A stretch of DNA of 64,000 nucleotides. Origin: Brevibacterium sp. 'Marine'. Its GTDB lineage: Bacteria > Actinomycetota > Actinomycetes > Actinomycetales > Brevibacteriaceae. The stretch spans positions 2,480,001-2,544,000 of the forward strand of contig NZ_CP051626.1 of the NCBI RefSeq assembly GCF_012844365.1. The letters run 5' to 3'. Positions 1 through 13,606 of this stretch are shown in pieces. The position numbers and the translations under genes are program-made. The notes beneath the pieces were generated by a model. It was not told the origin of the DNA. It ran no database searches and was given only the letters and a program-made list of their open reading frames with translations. How positions within the stretch are numbered: the first letter of the stretch is position 1; each line of letters opens with the position of its first letter.

Positions 1-191
1 CGGTTGAAGCCGCCGCGACGGTCATCGTCGTTGCGACGGTTGCCCTGGTAACCGCCTCGGCGGTCGGACTGGCGTGGCCCGCGGCCGTCCCGGTTGTCCG
101 GTCGACGGTTGCGATTGTTGTCGCGATCTGAGCGGCGACCGCCATCTGCGCGGCGGTTGTCCTGGCTGTCTCGCGAATCCCCTTGGGCCAC
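1..191 (-). CDS. N-terminus of an Arg/Asp/Asn/Gly-rich protein (partial)
   Basis: An open frame begins at a GTG at 191 on the minus strand, preceded by a good ribosome site (AGGGAGA, 4-5 bases upstream), and runs off the left edge without a stop. The 63 visible residues start MAQGDSRDSQDNRR and are almost entirely Arg, Asp, Asn, Gly and Gln, with several RG and DRR repeats. This is a highly charged, probably disordered tail of the kind found on RNA-binding, ribosome-associated or RNA helicase proteins in actinobacteria. No folded domain is visible, so the function cannot be named. The reading frame is convincing because of the ribosome site and the absence of stops; the RNA-related role is only a guess. 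Confidence 0.6.
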   Translation of the reverse strand, partial: MAQGDSRDSQDNRRADGGRRSDRDNNRNRRPDNRDGRGPRQSDRRGGYQGNRRNDDDRRGGFN

Positions 192-944
192 GATTCTCCC
201 TATGAAGTCTTTTCGGTGTTCCGCTCTATTCTAGTCCACATACTGCTTCGTCGCCGTGTGGGCGGGGACACGTCGGCGGTCCGTTCACGCTCATCGTCGT
301 GCCCGCTGCTGTGCACGTCGAGGCCCAGGTCACCGCCTCAGCGCTCTGTTAGAATCAAGGCGACTCCAGTGGAACGGCCGACGGCAATCGAAGACGTCCG
401 GCGGCAGCGGGTGCCCGCGCCGCCTCGACACCAGGGGATGAATGACACCTGACGTGGAAGCTCATTGTGCGGATGACGGATGTCTCCGCGATTCCACGAT
501 CAGAATTTTCGGCCTGGATGCTCGGCTGTCCCCCGCAATCTCCCATGTGGCGATAATCTCCCATGAGGCGATGACCAATCTCACTGGCCTGTGTGACCAG
601 CATCATCGGATTGCGCGTTCGGCCCCGGTCTTCGCCTATTGTGATTGCCGGAAGCATGCGAGTCGGTACCCCAGAGCCCAGTCGCCGCGCAGGTCAGACG
701 GCCGGCACACGCCGGCAGTCGGCTCTGCAGCTGTTGCTACGTCTGCATCCGCACGGCCTGCACCCGCACGGCCTGCACCCGCACGGCCCGGACTCACACG
801 GCCTGCACCCGCACGGCCTGGAACCGCCGCTCCGAATCCTCGGAGCCGAACCAGGCTGGGATGCACCGCCGTGACTTCGGACGGCACAGACCGCTCGACT
901 CAACAGAACTGCTACTCGTTCACCCGCTAGGAAAAGGAGAAATC
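192..944. other. Long gene-free region upstream of betB
   Basis: No convincing gene, tRNA or riboswitch was recognised in these 753 bases. The open frames here are low-complexity by-products of GC-rich sequence. One of them is in frame with betB and would extend it by 100 residues, but a strong ribosome site directly before 945 argues against that. The region must hold the divergent promoters for the gene ending at 191 and for the betaine operon. It contains the 15-bp tandem repeats listed separately. Confidence 0.5.
741..815. repeat. Five tandem 15-bp repeats
   Basis: Five consecutive 15-base units lie at 741-755, 756-770, 771-785, 786-800 and 801-815. The best form, GCCTGCACCCGCACG, occurs at 756, 771 and 801; the units at 741 and 786 are variants, and a decayed sixth unit follows. 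The period is a multiple of three, so any frame across it gives a repetitive peptide, which explains the spurious long open frames. Confidence 0.85.
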
Positions 945-2423
945 GTGCCGAACACACTCTTCATCGACGGACAGTGGGTTTCAGCCGTCAACGGTGGAAC
1001 CCGGAAGATCCACAATCCAGCCGACGGCAGCTTCGTCGCCGAGGTGGACGAAGCCAGCCCTGAGGACACCGAGCTGGCGATCAAGGCCGCCCGCCGTGCC
1101 TTCGACTCCGGCGTCTGGTCATCGGTTCCTGCCAGCGAACGCGGCGACCTGCTGCTGAAGTTCGCCGCCGTGCTGCGTGAGCGCAAGGACGAGTTCGCGC
1201 GTGCCGAGTCCCTCGACACCGGCAAGCGCTTCGTCGAATCGCAGATCGACATGGACGACATCGCGAACTGCTTCGACTACTTCGGCAAGCTCGCCGCAAA
1301 CGATGCCGGACGCGTCGTCGATGCCGGAACCGACACCGTGGCCTCGAAGATCGTGCACGAACCCCTCGGCGTCTGCGCACTCATCACCCCATGGAACTAC
1401 CCGCTGCTGCAGGCCGCGTGGAAGATCGCTCCGGCCATCGCCGCCGGCAACGCCTTCGTCCTCAAGCCGGCCGAGCTCACCCCGCACACCGCGATCCTCA
1501 CCATGCAGGTGCTTGACGAGCTCGGGCTGCCGGCCGGAGTCGGCAACCTCATCCTCGGTGCGGGTGCCGATGCCGGTGCCCCGCTGTCGACTCACGAAGA
1601 CATCGACATGGTCTCGTTCACCGGCGGGCTCGTCACCGGTCGCCTGCTGGCACGCAATGCCGCGGACACGATCAAGAAGATCGCCCTCGAACTCGGCGGC
1701 AAGAACCCGAACGTCGTCTTCGCCGATGCCGACTTCGAGGCGGCCCTGGACAATGCGCTCAACGCCGCGTTCGTCCATTCCGGTCAGGTGTGCTCGGCCG
1801 GTGCCCGACTCATCGTCGAAGAATCCATCGCCGAGGAATTCGTCAACCGCCTCGTCGAACGTGCCGAGCAGATCCGCCTCGGCGGCCCCTTCGATGAGAA
1901 CGCCGAGACCGGTCCCCTCATCTCTGCGGCACACCGCGACAAGGTGCATGCCTATGTCGAGAAGGGTGTGGCCGAAGGTGCCCGACTGCGCTGCGGCGGC
2001 AAGTTCGGTGAAGGCGATCTGGCCGACGGCTTCTACTACCTGCCGACCGTGCTCGACCAGGTCAAGCGCGGAATGTCCGTCGTCTCCGATGAGGCCTTCG
2101 GTCCCGTCGTCACCGTCGAGACCTTCTCCACCGTCGACGAGGCCGTCGAGATCGCCAACGACACCTACTACGGTCTCGCCGGAGCCGTGTGGAGCCAGGA
2201 TGCGGGCAAGACCCAGCTGGTCGCTCAGCGTCTGCGCCACGGCACCATCTGGATCAACGACTTCCACCCCTACCTGCCGCAGGCCGAATGGGGCGGGTAC
2301 AAGCAGTCCGGCTTCGGTCGCGAGCTCGGACCCACGGGTCTCGCCGAGTACCAGGAAGCCAAGCACATCTACCAGAACCTCGAACCGGCAGTCACCGGTT
2401 GGTTCCCCGACCACACCAAGTGA
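945..2423 (+). CDS. betB: Betaine-aldehyde dehydrogenase
   Basis: This NAD(P)-dependent aldehyde dehydrogenase of 492 residues is the likely second enzyme of choline-to-glycine-betaine oxidation. The start is the GTG at 945, preceded by AAAAGGAGA; the protein begins MPNTLFIDGQW as is usual for the family. Family landmarks are present: TPWNYPLLQ and KPAELTPHTA (cofactor binding), LELGGKNPN with the general-base Glu near residue 249, and GQVCSAGARL with the catalytic Cys near residue 283. The C-terminus (KQSGFGRELG) is intact. It sits 46 bases upstream of the choline oxidase gene and almost certainly shares its transcript, which supports betaine aldehyde as substrate. On sequence alone it could act on another amino-aldehyde. 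Confidence 0.85.
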   Translation: MPNTLFIDGQWVSAVNGGTRKIHNPADGSFVAEVDEASPEDTELAIKAARRAFDSGVWSSVPASERGDLLLKFAAVLRERKDEFARAESLDTGKRFVESQIDMDDIANCFDYFGKLAANDAGRVVDAGTDTVASKIVHEPLGVCALITPWNYPLLQAAWKIAPAIAAGNAFVLKPAELTPHTAILTMQVLDELGLPAGVGNLILGAGADAGAPLSTHEDIDMVSFTGGLVTGRLLARNAADTIKKIALELGGKNPNVVFADADFEAALDNALNAAFVHSGQVCSAGARLIVEESIAEEFVNRLVERAEQIRLGGPFDENAETGPLISAAHRDKVHAYVEKGVAEGARLRCGGKFGEGDLADGFYYLPTVLDQVKRGMSVVSDEAFGPVVTVETFSTVDEAVEIANDTYYGLAGAVWSQDAGKTQLVAQRLRHGTIWINDFHPYLPQAEWGGYKQSGFGRELGPTGLAEYQEAKHIYQNLEPAVTGWFPDHTK

Positions 2424-2469
2424 TCAGTCGCAGCCTGCAGACGCCTACCTCAACAAGGAGAGATGAACA

Positions 2470-4032
2470 GTGAAGACTACTCATAGCTTTGACTACGTCG
2501 TCGTCGGCGGCGGCTCCGCGGGTGCCGCGGTCGCAGCCCGGCTGAGCGAGGACCCCGAGGTCACCGTCGGACTCCTCGAAGCCGGCCCCACCGACACGGA
2601 CAAGGACGTCGTCCTTCAGCTCAACCGCTGGATGGAGCTCCTCGAATCCGGCTACGACTGGGACTACCCGATCGAAGAGCAGGAGAACGGCAACTCGCAT
2701 ATGCGCCACGCCCGCGCCAAGGTGCTCGGCGGCTGCTCCTCCCACAACTCGTGCATCGCCTTCTGGGCTCCGCGCGAGGATCTCGACGACTGGGAAGAGA
2801 AGCACGGCGCGACCGGGTGGGGTTCGAAGGACACCTTCGGCCTGTATAAGAAGCTCGAGAACAATGAGCTGCCCGGCGACCACCACGGCCACGACGGCCC
2901 GGTCAGCCTGATGAACGTGCCCCCGGTCGACCCCTGCGGCATCGCTCTCCTCGACGCCTGCGAGCAGGCCGGCATCCCCCGCGTGCAGTTCAACGAGGGT
3001 CAGACCGTCATCAACGGTGCGAACTTCTTCCAGGTCAACCGCAAGGACGACGGCACCCGCTCGTCGTCCTCGGTGTCCTACCTCCACCCGATCCTCGACC
3101 GCGAGAACCTCACGATCCTCACCGACACTCAGGCCAAGGAGCTCGAGTTCGACGAGAACGACAACTGCACGGCCGTGCTCGTGGTCAACAACGCCTTCGG
3201 CAAGACCAACCGGATCGAGGCGAAGAAGGAAGTCATCGTCTCCTCCGGCGCCATCAACACCCCGCAGCTGCTCATGCTCTCGGGCATCGGCCCGAAGGAC
3301 CACCTCGCCGAGGTCGGCATCGAGGCCCGCGTCGACTCGCCGGGAGTCGGCGAGCACCTGGGCGATCACCCGGAAGGTGTCATCTCGTGGGAGGCCAAGA
3401 AGCCCATGGTCGAGGACTCCACCCAGTGGTGGGAGATCGGCATCTTCTCCCCCACCGAGGAGGGGCTCGACCGTCCCGACCTGATGATGCACTACGGTTC
3501 GGTGCCCTTCGACATGCACACCCTGCGCCAGGGCTACAACACCTCGGAGAACTCCTTCTGCCTGACCCCGAATGTCACACATGCGAAGTCGCGCGGCACC
3601 GTGCGTCTGCGCTCGAAGGACTTCCGAGACAAGCCGAAGGTCGATCCCCGCTACTTCACCGATCCGGAGGGCCACGACATGCGCGTCATGGTCGCCGGCA
3701 TCAAGAAGGCCCGTGAGATCGTCGCCCAGGACGCCATGTCCGAATGGGCCGGCGAGGAGCTGTTCCCCGGCAAGGACGTCCAGACCGACGAGCAGATCGC
3801 CGACTACATCACCCGCACCCACAACACCGTCTACCACCCGGTCGGCACGGTGCGCATGGGAGCACCTGATGACGAGATGTCGCCGCTGGATCCGCAGCTT
3901 CGGGTCAAGGGTGTGAACCGTCTGCGCGTCGTCGACGCCTCGGCGATGCCGGAGATCACCACGGTCAACCCGAACATCACCGTGATGATGATGGGTGAGA
4001 AGTGCGCAGAGATGATCAAGAACGGTCAGTGA
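2470..4032 (+). CDS. codA: Choline oxidase (GMC flavoprotein)
   Basis: A glucose-methanol-choline oxidoreductase of 520 residues, very like the Arthrobacter choline oxidase I know. It oxidises choline to betaine aldehyde and on to glycine betaine with O2, giving H2O2. Visible features are the FAD-binding VVVGGGSAGAAVAARLSE at the N-terminus; GGCSSHNS with the His (about residue 92) that carries covalent FAD in the Arthrobacter enzyme; the Glu of DHPEGV that binds the choline ammonium group; MHYGS; and the active-site His of VYHPVG and Asn of TVNPNITV near the end. The start is a GTG at 2470 after AAGGAGA; an ATG at 2463 is out of frame. It follows betB in one operon and faces a BCCT carrier, forming an osmoprotectant module. 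Confidence 0.9.
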   Translation: MKTTHSFDYVVVGGGSAGAAVAARLSEDPEVTVGLLEAGPTDTDKDVVLQLNRWMELLESGYDWDYPIEEQENGNSHMRHARAKVLGGCSSHNSCIAFWAPREDLDDWEEKHGATGWGSKDTFGLYKKLENNELPGDHHGHDGPVSLMNVPPVDPCGIALLDACEQAGIPRVQFNEGQTVINGANFFQVNRKDDGTRSSSSVSYLHPILDRENLTILTDTQAKELEFDENDNCTAVLVVNNAFGKTNRIEAKKEVIVSSGAINTPQLLMLSGIGPKDHLAEVGIEARVDSPGVGEHLGDHPEGVISWEAKKPMVEDSTQWWEIGIFSPTEEGLDRPDLMMHYGSVPFDMHTLRQGYNTSENSFCLTPNVTHAKSRGTVRLRSKDFRDKPKVDPRYFTDPEGHDMRVMVAGIKKAREIVAQDAMSEWAGEELFPGKDVQTDEQIADYITRTHNTVYHPVGTVRMGAPDDEMSPLDPQLRVKGVNRLRVVDASAMPEITTVNPNITVMMMGEKCAEMIKNGQ

Positions 4033-4077
4033 TCTGAGCCGGTCGGTTGACCATTTCATCTGACCTCAAGACATGAG

Positions 4078-4107
4078 AAGGGGGCGCTGCCAGTGCAGCG
4101 CCCCCTT
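4078..4107. terminator. Bidirectional terminator between codA and the BCCT gene
   Basis: A perfect 13-bp hairpin (AAGGGGGCGCTGC, loop CAGT, then its complement) lies between two convergent genes, with A- and T-ended flanks on both sides. It can end transcription from either direction. Confidence 0.85.
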
Positions 4108-4155
4108 CGTCATATCCGGCCGCGACGATCAGAGTCGCGTTCGGACCGGTCAGCC

Positions 4156-5961
4156 TCAGTCCGCGTCATCTCCCTTTCCCTGTCCGCGACTGCTCGAGCG
4201 GCTGCCTGTGCGACTGGCCAGTGTCCCCTCGCGCCGGCCCTTCTTCTCTCGACCGATTTCGACGTAGGGGTCCCGGAACTTCGGTGCCGGTTCGACCGCT
4301 TCGGGTTCGGTGACGACTTCCTCATCGTCGTCATATTCGTGTCCGAACTGTTCGTCATCGCCCTGTCGGCGTTCGACCTCTTCGGGCGGCAGGACCTTCT
4401 TCCAGCGGCGCATGCGCACGCGCGGCAGGATGCCGGCGTCTTCACGCAGGGCGCGCATGAGAGCGTAGATCTGGAAGTAGGCGATGATGAAGAACGGCAG
4501 CCCGACGAGGATGATCGTCGACTGCAGGGCTTCGAGTCCGCCGGTGCCGGAGAACACCAGCAGGGCCGCGGTGACGACGGCGACGGCAAGGGCCCAGAAG
4601 ATCCGCTGCGGCAGCGGGTTGAAGTCTTCGTGGCCGTTGTTCATGGTGTCGACGACGAGCGCCGCGGAGTCGACCGAGGTGACGAAGAAGATGATCACGA
4701 GGACGATCGCGATCACCGATATGGGGCCGGCCAGCGGGTAGTGGTCGAGGAACGCGAACAGCGCACCTGGGATGTCTCCCTGATCGACGACTCGGTCGAC
4801 CAGTCCCCCACCCTGGTTGAGCTCGATGTCGAAGGAGGCGTAGCCGAAGATGCCGAACCACAGGATCGAGAACGCCGAGGGAATGGCGAGGACGCCGATG
4901 ACGAACTGGCGGATGGTGCGTCCGCGGGAGATGCGGGCGATGAAGATGCCGACGAACGGCGACCAGGTGATCGTCCACGCCCAGTAGAAGACCGTCCAGG
5001 TGTTCTGCCATCCGGTGTTCGCGAACGTGTCGTTCCACAGTGCGAGTTCGGGCAGCTGGTGGATGTAGGTGCCGAGGGATTCGAAGACGCCTTTGGCCAT
5101 GAACAGGGTCGGTCCGAAGGCGATGATGAAGACGAGCAGCAGCACCGCCACGACGATGTTGAGGTTCGACAGGATCTTGATGCCTTTGTCGAGGCCGAGC
5201 GACACCGAGATCGTGGCCAGCCCGCAGACGACGCCGATGATGATCAGCTGCCACAGGGCGTTCTCGGGGATGCCGATGACCTGGGCCAGCCCGCCGTTGA
5301 TCTGCAGTGTGCCCAGGCCGATCGAGACGGCGATGCCGAAGACGGTGCCGATGATGGCGACGACGTCGATCGTCTTGCCGATGGGTCCGTGGATGCGCTC
5401 ACCGAGGATGGGCTGGAAGATCGAGCTCACGCGCGGCGGCAGGTTCCGCTTGTGGATGAAGTAGGCGAAGCACAGTGCGGGCAGAGTGAAGATCGCCCAG
5501 GTGTGCAGGGTGAAGTGGTAGTACGTGAAGTTCATGGCGTCGACGGCTGCGGCCGGCGTGCCGGGTTCGATTCCGAGGGAGGCACGGGGCGGGTCGCCGA
5601 AGTGGCTGACGGGTTCGGCCACGCCCCAGAACATGAGGATCGAACCGATTCCGGCGGCGAAGAGCATGGCGAACCAGGCACCGTTGGAGTGCTCCGGTGG
5701 TTCGTCGTCGGGGCCGAGCTTCGCTCGTCCGTATCGGGATGCGGCGATGTAGATGAGAAAGACGACGAAGACGGTGACGCCGAGGATGTAGAACCAGCCG
5801 AGGTTCGTCAGCAGCCAGTCGGAGGCGACCGAGACGCCGGCGTCGATCTGATCGGTGAAGAAGATCGTCCCGAGGACGAAGATGATGATCACGGCCGCTG
5901 AGGAGAAGAAGATGGCCGGGTTGGTGCGAAGTCTCAATGCATCGTGCAGTTTGTCGAGCAT
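4156..5961 (-). CDS. BCCT-family betaine/choline transporter
   Basis: An integral membrane carrier of 601 residues with about twelve hydrophobic segments. The family hallmark is visible as WAWTITWSPFVGIFIARISR, along with the substrate-site region MFWGVAEPVSHF. Such carriers import choline, glycine betaine or carnitine with Na+ or H+, often in response to osmotic stress. The last ~100 residues are cytosolic, charged (ERRQGDDEQFGHEYDDDEE) and end in Ser/Arg-rich sequence, as in osmosensing relatives such as BetP. A ribosome site (GGAAGG) precedes the ATG at 5961. Position opposite betB-codA suggests it supplies choline or imports betaine. The exact substrate is inferred. Confidence 0.85.
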   Translation of the reverse strand: MLDKLHDALRLRTNPAIFFSSAAVIIIFVLGTIFFTDQIDAGVSVASDWLLTNLGWFYILGVTVFVVFLIYIAASRYGRAKLGPDDEPPEHSNGAWFAMLFAAGIGSILMFWGVAEPVSHFGDPPRASLGIEPGTPAAAVDAMNFTYYHFTLHTWAIFTLPALCFAYFIHKRNLPPRVSSIFQPILGERIHGPIGKTIDVVAIIGTVFGIAVSIGLGTLQINGGLAQVIGIPENALWQLIIIGVVCGLATISVSLGLDKGIKILSNLNIVVAVLLLVFIIAFGPTLFMAKGVFESLGTYIHQLPELALWNDTFANTGWQNTWTVFYWAWTITWSPFVGIFIARISRGRTIRQFVIGVLAIPSAFSILWFGIFGYASFDIELNQGGGLVDRVVDQGDIPGALFAFLDHYPLAGPISVIAIVLVIIFFVTSVDSAALVVDTMNNGHEDFNPLPQRIFWALAVAVVTAALLVFSGTGGLEALQSTIILVGLPFFIIAYFQIYALMRALREDAGILPRVRMRRWKKVLPPEEVERRQGDDEQFGHEYDDDEEVVTEPEAVEPAPKFRDPYVEIGREKKGRREGTLASRTGSRSSSRGQGKGDDAD

Positions 5962-6134
5962 GGCGTACCTTCCGTAGAGTTGTTGCCGCCCACACTACAG
6001 AAGCGTCGCACCGTATCAACAAAATCGGTTGTCACAAATCCGTGTCGTTGCGTTCGGGCGCATTCCCTCGCCGAGGCGGCCCACCCTGTACACTCCCCCA
6101 TGGCCTGGTGCGCCCCGCAGTCCGAGAACGACGA

Positions 6135-6170
6135 GACGGTGCTCGAACCGTATGGGGTTCGGGCACCGTC
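6135..6170 (-). terminator. Hairpin terminator after the membrane coiled-coil gene
   Basis: A 15-bp stem (GACGGTGCTCGAACC and its near-perfect complement, one G-T wobble) with a six-base loop lies about 115 bases past the stop of the gene at 6286-6894 on the minus strand. No T run follows, so strength is uncertain. Confidence 0.5.
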
Positions 6171-6285
6171 TGCTCTGTCTCCGGTTGTTCGTGTGCCGGA
6201 GATGACTGGCCTGCCTCAGATGGCATATTTGCCTCAGATGGCTTGTCAGACTCAAGATGGCTTGTCTGCTCTGCAGGCAGGTGTG

Positions 6286-6894
6286 TCAGTGTTTCGGCGT
6301 GTCGGTATCTCCATGGCCCTCGGGAGGGTCCAGTCGTCGGTCGTTCCCAACGTAGGGGTCTCGCGCGCTATGACGGTCGGCGCGAGGTCCGTGCTCGTCG
6401 GCCACCGAGTCTTCGGCCCGTGGGTGAACACCATGTTCCGGCGGATAGCCGTCGGCACGGACGTCGTGCTGTTGGACAGGGTCATCCGACCGGCGGGAGT
6501 CGGCTGTGGCCTCTGGTGCATCCGGATCCAGCTCGTCGGCACGTTGCAGTCGGCGTTCATGCTCGAGACGCTCTGCTCTCACAGCTTCTTCCCGCTTAGC
6601 CGCTTCCGAGTCGAGCTGTTCGGCTTGTGCAGCCTGACGATCAGCCTCAGCCGCCCGTGCGTCGGCGTCAGCCTTCGCGCGTTTGGCCTCAGCTCTCTGC
6701 TTCTCGACCTCGGCCTCTCGGGCACGAACATCGTGTTCGGACTCGGCAGCCTCCTGCCGAATCTGCGCGGCCTGTTCCCGCTGGTGTTCGCGCTTCTTCA
6801 CTGCCGCCTTGCGGCTGACTGCGATGATGATCCCGACGATGATCAGAACCACGACGATCGCGACGACAATCCAGATCATGGTTGTTGCGTTCAT
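6286..6894 (-). CDS. Small membrane-anchored coiled-coil protein
   Basis: A protein of 202 residues. One N-terminal membrane helix (about residues 6-26, WIVVAIVVVLIIVGIIIAV) is followed by a long Ala/Glu/Arg/Lys-rich heptad region (about 30-125) predicted to form a coiled coil. The tail (about 130-202) is rich in Asp, Arg, His and Pro and probably disordered. GGGAGACACC before the ATG supports the start. No catalytic motif is present. Similar short anchored coiled-coil proteins are common and unnamed in Micrococcales. Between its stop and the BCCT promoter there are 13-bp direct repeats (TGCCTCAGATGGC at 6212 and 6230). Confidence 0.65.
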   Translation of the reverse strand: MNATTMIWIVVAIVVVLIIVGIIIAVSRKAAVKKREHQREQAAQIRQEAAESEHDVRAREAEVEKQRAEAKRAKADADARAAEADRQAAQAEQLDSEAAKREEAVRAERLEHERRLQRADELDPDAPEATADSRRSDDPVQQHDVRADGYPPEHGVHPRAEDSVADEHGPRADRHSARDPYVGNDRRLDPPEGHGDTDTPKH

Positions 6895-7138
6895 GCGGTG
6901 TCTCCCTTGCTGTCTATTCGGATGTCGCTATTCACTTGCATCCGGCCCAGCGGACAGCTTCATCGTGACACGACACACGCCCGTCGACAAGCACCTGCAA
7001 CTCGGGAGAAGAACACTTCGCACGTTCTGGAGCGGAACACGTTCAACATTCCGGCACTGCCCGTTCAGCAGTACGCGGAAGTTCAGCAGTACACGGACAC
7101 TGGTTCAGTGGGTCCAGCGTGGACTCGACGCCCGGCCC

Positions 7139-7540
7139 TCAGATCGGGTTTCCGCGCTCCATCAGTTCCATGACAATCCATTTGGCGAGGGTTTCCGGGT
7201 CAATCGTGAGCATGTGCGGCAGGCGCAGCGTCCGTCGCCGGTCGGGAGTATCCGGTGTCCTGATGCTCACGTCGATGTAGGCGCTGACATTCACCTTGGC
7301 GATGTGGACTTCGAGAATCCGACTCCATGGCACGCCTCCATCGGGAAAGCCGTCGACAGCAGCCCACAGCCCGAAGTCATTGACGATCACTTGAGGTGCG
7401 GGACGGCCGGACCGAGGCGATCGGAGGAAAGCAGCTGGATTGCGCAGAAACTGCTTCGTGCGACTGAAGCCGATCGCGACCTCGCCGGTGCGAGCAAGTT
7501 CGGCCTTGAGCGCGTCAATTGTCATCGTCATCGTGTCCAT
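7139..7540 (-). CDS. Hypothetical protein downstream of the rRNA operon
   Basis: An open frame of about 133 residues starting MDTMTMTIDALKAEL at 7540. The frame continues upstream but would enter the 5S gene, so the ATG at 7540 is preferred. The sequence has alternating hydrophobic strands (PQVIVNDFGLWAAVDGF, PWSRILEVHIAKVNVSAYID) resembling a small beta-rich PH-like domain, then a C-terminal helix (DPETLAKWIVMELMERG). No family was recognised. It lies directly behind the 5S rRNA on the same strand. Confidence 0.5.
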   Translation of the reverse strand: MDTMTMTIDALKAELARTGEVAIGFSRTKQFLRNPAAFLRSPRSGRPAPQVIVNDFGLWAAVDGFPDGGVPWSRILEVHIAKVNVSAYIDVSIRTPDTPDRRRTLRLPHMLTIDPETLAKWIVMELMERGNPI

Positions 7541-7551
7541 CCGTGAATACA

Positions 7552-7596
7552 GTGATGGCCCCGCCCAACCCACGAAGGATCGAACGAGGCCATCAC
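7552..7596 (-). terminator. Possible rRNA operon terminator hairpin
   Basis: A 9-bp perfect inverted repeat (GTGATGGCC ... GGCCATCAC) with a 27-base interior lies 11 bases past the 3' end of 5S rRNA. On the transcribed strand it follows a T-rich stretch. The loop is large, so this is only a candidate. Confidence 0.4.
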
Positions 7597-7607
7597 CCCA
7601 AAAATTA

Positions 7608-7727
7608 TTGCGGCAGTCACTTACTCTCCCACAACCACCAAGTTGCAGTACCATCAGCGCGAATGGGCTTAGCTACCGGGATCGGAACGGTTAACCGGGC
7701 GTTTCCCCACCACTATCACCACCGCAA
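7608..7727 (-). rRNA. rrf: 5S ribosomal RNA
   Basis: The reverse complement contains the conserved 5S core GGGGAAACGCCCGGT, a GAUCCCGGUAGCUAAGCCC-like segment and GATGGTACTGCA. The terminal helix pairs TTGCGG at the 5' end (7727-7722) with CCGCAA at the 3' end (7613-7608), giving about 120 nt. Confidence 0.9.
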
Positions 7728-7917
7728 AACCACACAGACCACCACCACAACCCACAAGGATTGTCAGCGGTAGTGGTCCAAGAACCGCACAGCGAACGCG
7801 AACACCAAAAACAATGTCATGCGCACCCCACAAGGGCGCATTCTCTCATCACAACCAGAAAAGATTACTCACAGAAACACTCTCTCGCACACACCAACCC
7901 CACAAAAGGGAAAAGTT

Positions 7918-11030
<3,113 letters not shown>

Positions 11031-11142
11031 ACCCAACCCCCTTTCAGGAATTGGCTTCGTGTGCGCGAAAAATTGTTTCATTCACCTCAACTAGATGATG
11101 ACAAGAAAAATCACATTACATCAACAACACTTGTGTTGTTTG

Positions 11143-11176
11143 ATGCTCGCGTCCACTATACGATTCTCAAACCACT
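11143..11176 (-). promoter_or_regulatory. boxA-like antitermination site in the 16S-23S spacer
   Basis: On the minus strand the spacer carries GGTTTGAGAATCGTATAGTG. It matches the element upstream of 16S at 13186-13214 (GGTTTGAGAATCCAATAGCG) and resembles the actinobacterial rRNA leader motif. Its presence in both leader and spacer is typical of Nus-factor antitermination. No tRNA gene was recognised in the spacer (11031-11451). Confidence 0.6.
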
Positions 11177-11445
11177 ACCAAACACCGGCCACCACACAAC
11201 ACCATTTCGCTGCTGTTTGGCCGTCGGGTTGGTCCTGTTGGTTGAAACCACACCCAACCCATGGTTGGGGTTTGTGATTCCAGGACCCAATAACGTGTCA
11301 GTTCTAGCCCACCCGATCACCACCGTCGTCATGGCACACAGGCCACACCACGCTGGAAGGTATGAGCGAAAGAAGTGATGTTCCACCCTTGAGCTCCCAA
11401 CCAGAAACACGGACGGTTTCTGTTGTTGGGGTTCTGATGTGTGCT

Positions 11446-12980
<1,535 letters not shown>

Positions 12981-13185
12981 AAACTTATGTCACGAATGAA
13001 TCCCAGCAAGACAGCCAACCCCTCACGGGGTGAGAAGGTTGACCCATAAAATTACTGACCAAACACACCATCCACCCCACACAGCAGATGGTTCGGCGAA
13101 GAACCACCCACCAGGAGTGAACCAATGTTTGGCCAGGTGATTGTCTTACCAGAAAATAAATTGTTCTGGCATCACAACTTGTTCA

Positions 13186-13214
13186 AACAAACACGCTATT
13201 GGATTCTCAAACCA
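13186..13214 (-). promoter_or_regulatory. boxA-like antitermination site in the rRNA leader
   Basis: The minus strand reads GGTTTGAGAATCCAATAGCG followed by TGTTTG, closely resembling the conserved actinobacterial rRNA leader boxA region. It lies about 210 bases upstream of 16S and is echoed in the 16S-23S spacer. Confidence 0.65.
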
Positions 13215-13390
13215 CAAACACACACCCATCACCACACCACAAAGACAGTGTGTTCACTGGGGGTATCAGTTTCATTTTCCTGTCACCCACCCGATCGCCT
13301 GAACACTTGGATCAAACTGTGTTTGTCCTGGTCAGACCCGGTAGAAACGGTGTTCCGTGAACCTCGTTTCCGGCGGGGCAACGAGATATA

Positions 13391-13420
13391 ACTCTAGACC
13401 ACCCCAGAGGCGACGTGCAA
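13391..13420 (-). promoter_or_regulatory. Candidate rRNA promoter
   Basis: On the minus strand TTGCAC (13420-13415), an 18-base spacer and TAGAGT (13396-13391) form a plausible sigma-A promoter reading toward the boxA-like site and 16S. The leader 12981-13390 holds no gene. Additional rRNA promoters may exist. Confidence 0.4.
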
Positions 13421-13606
13421 CTCGAGAACGGAAATCTTGCTGTGACACCCGTCACCGGGTGTATACACCCGGTTTCACACCTACTTCCACAGGCACAGCA
13501 GCACGGCTCCCGAGCCCCGCCAGGTTCTCGCCGACGGCAGTCCCTGGCCCTCGCCGTGCAGGTGATTCCCAGCGTTTCGGGTCGTCCCAGCCCCTACACT
13601 GACGGG

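Noticed and set aside
741-815. CRISPR array
   Set aside because: The units are 15 bp and directly tandem without spacers, and no cas genes are present.
645-944. In-frame 100-residue extension of betB to a start at 645
   Set aside because: The extension is low-complexity repeat sequence, and AAAAGGAGA lies just before the GTG at 945, where family proteins begin.
1119-2414. Long open frame antisense to betB
   Set aside because: It mirrors the codon pattern of betB on the other strand and has no family features.
4093-5901. 602-codon open frame antisense to the BCCT gene
   Set aside because: A GC-rich shadow rich in Asp, Gly and Arg; the minus strand shows a clear membrane carrier.
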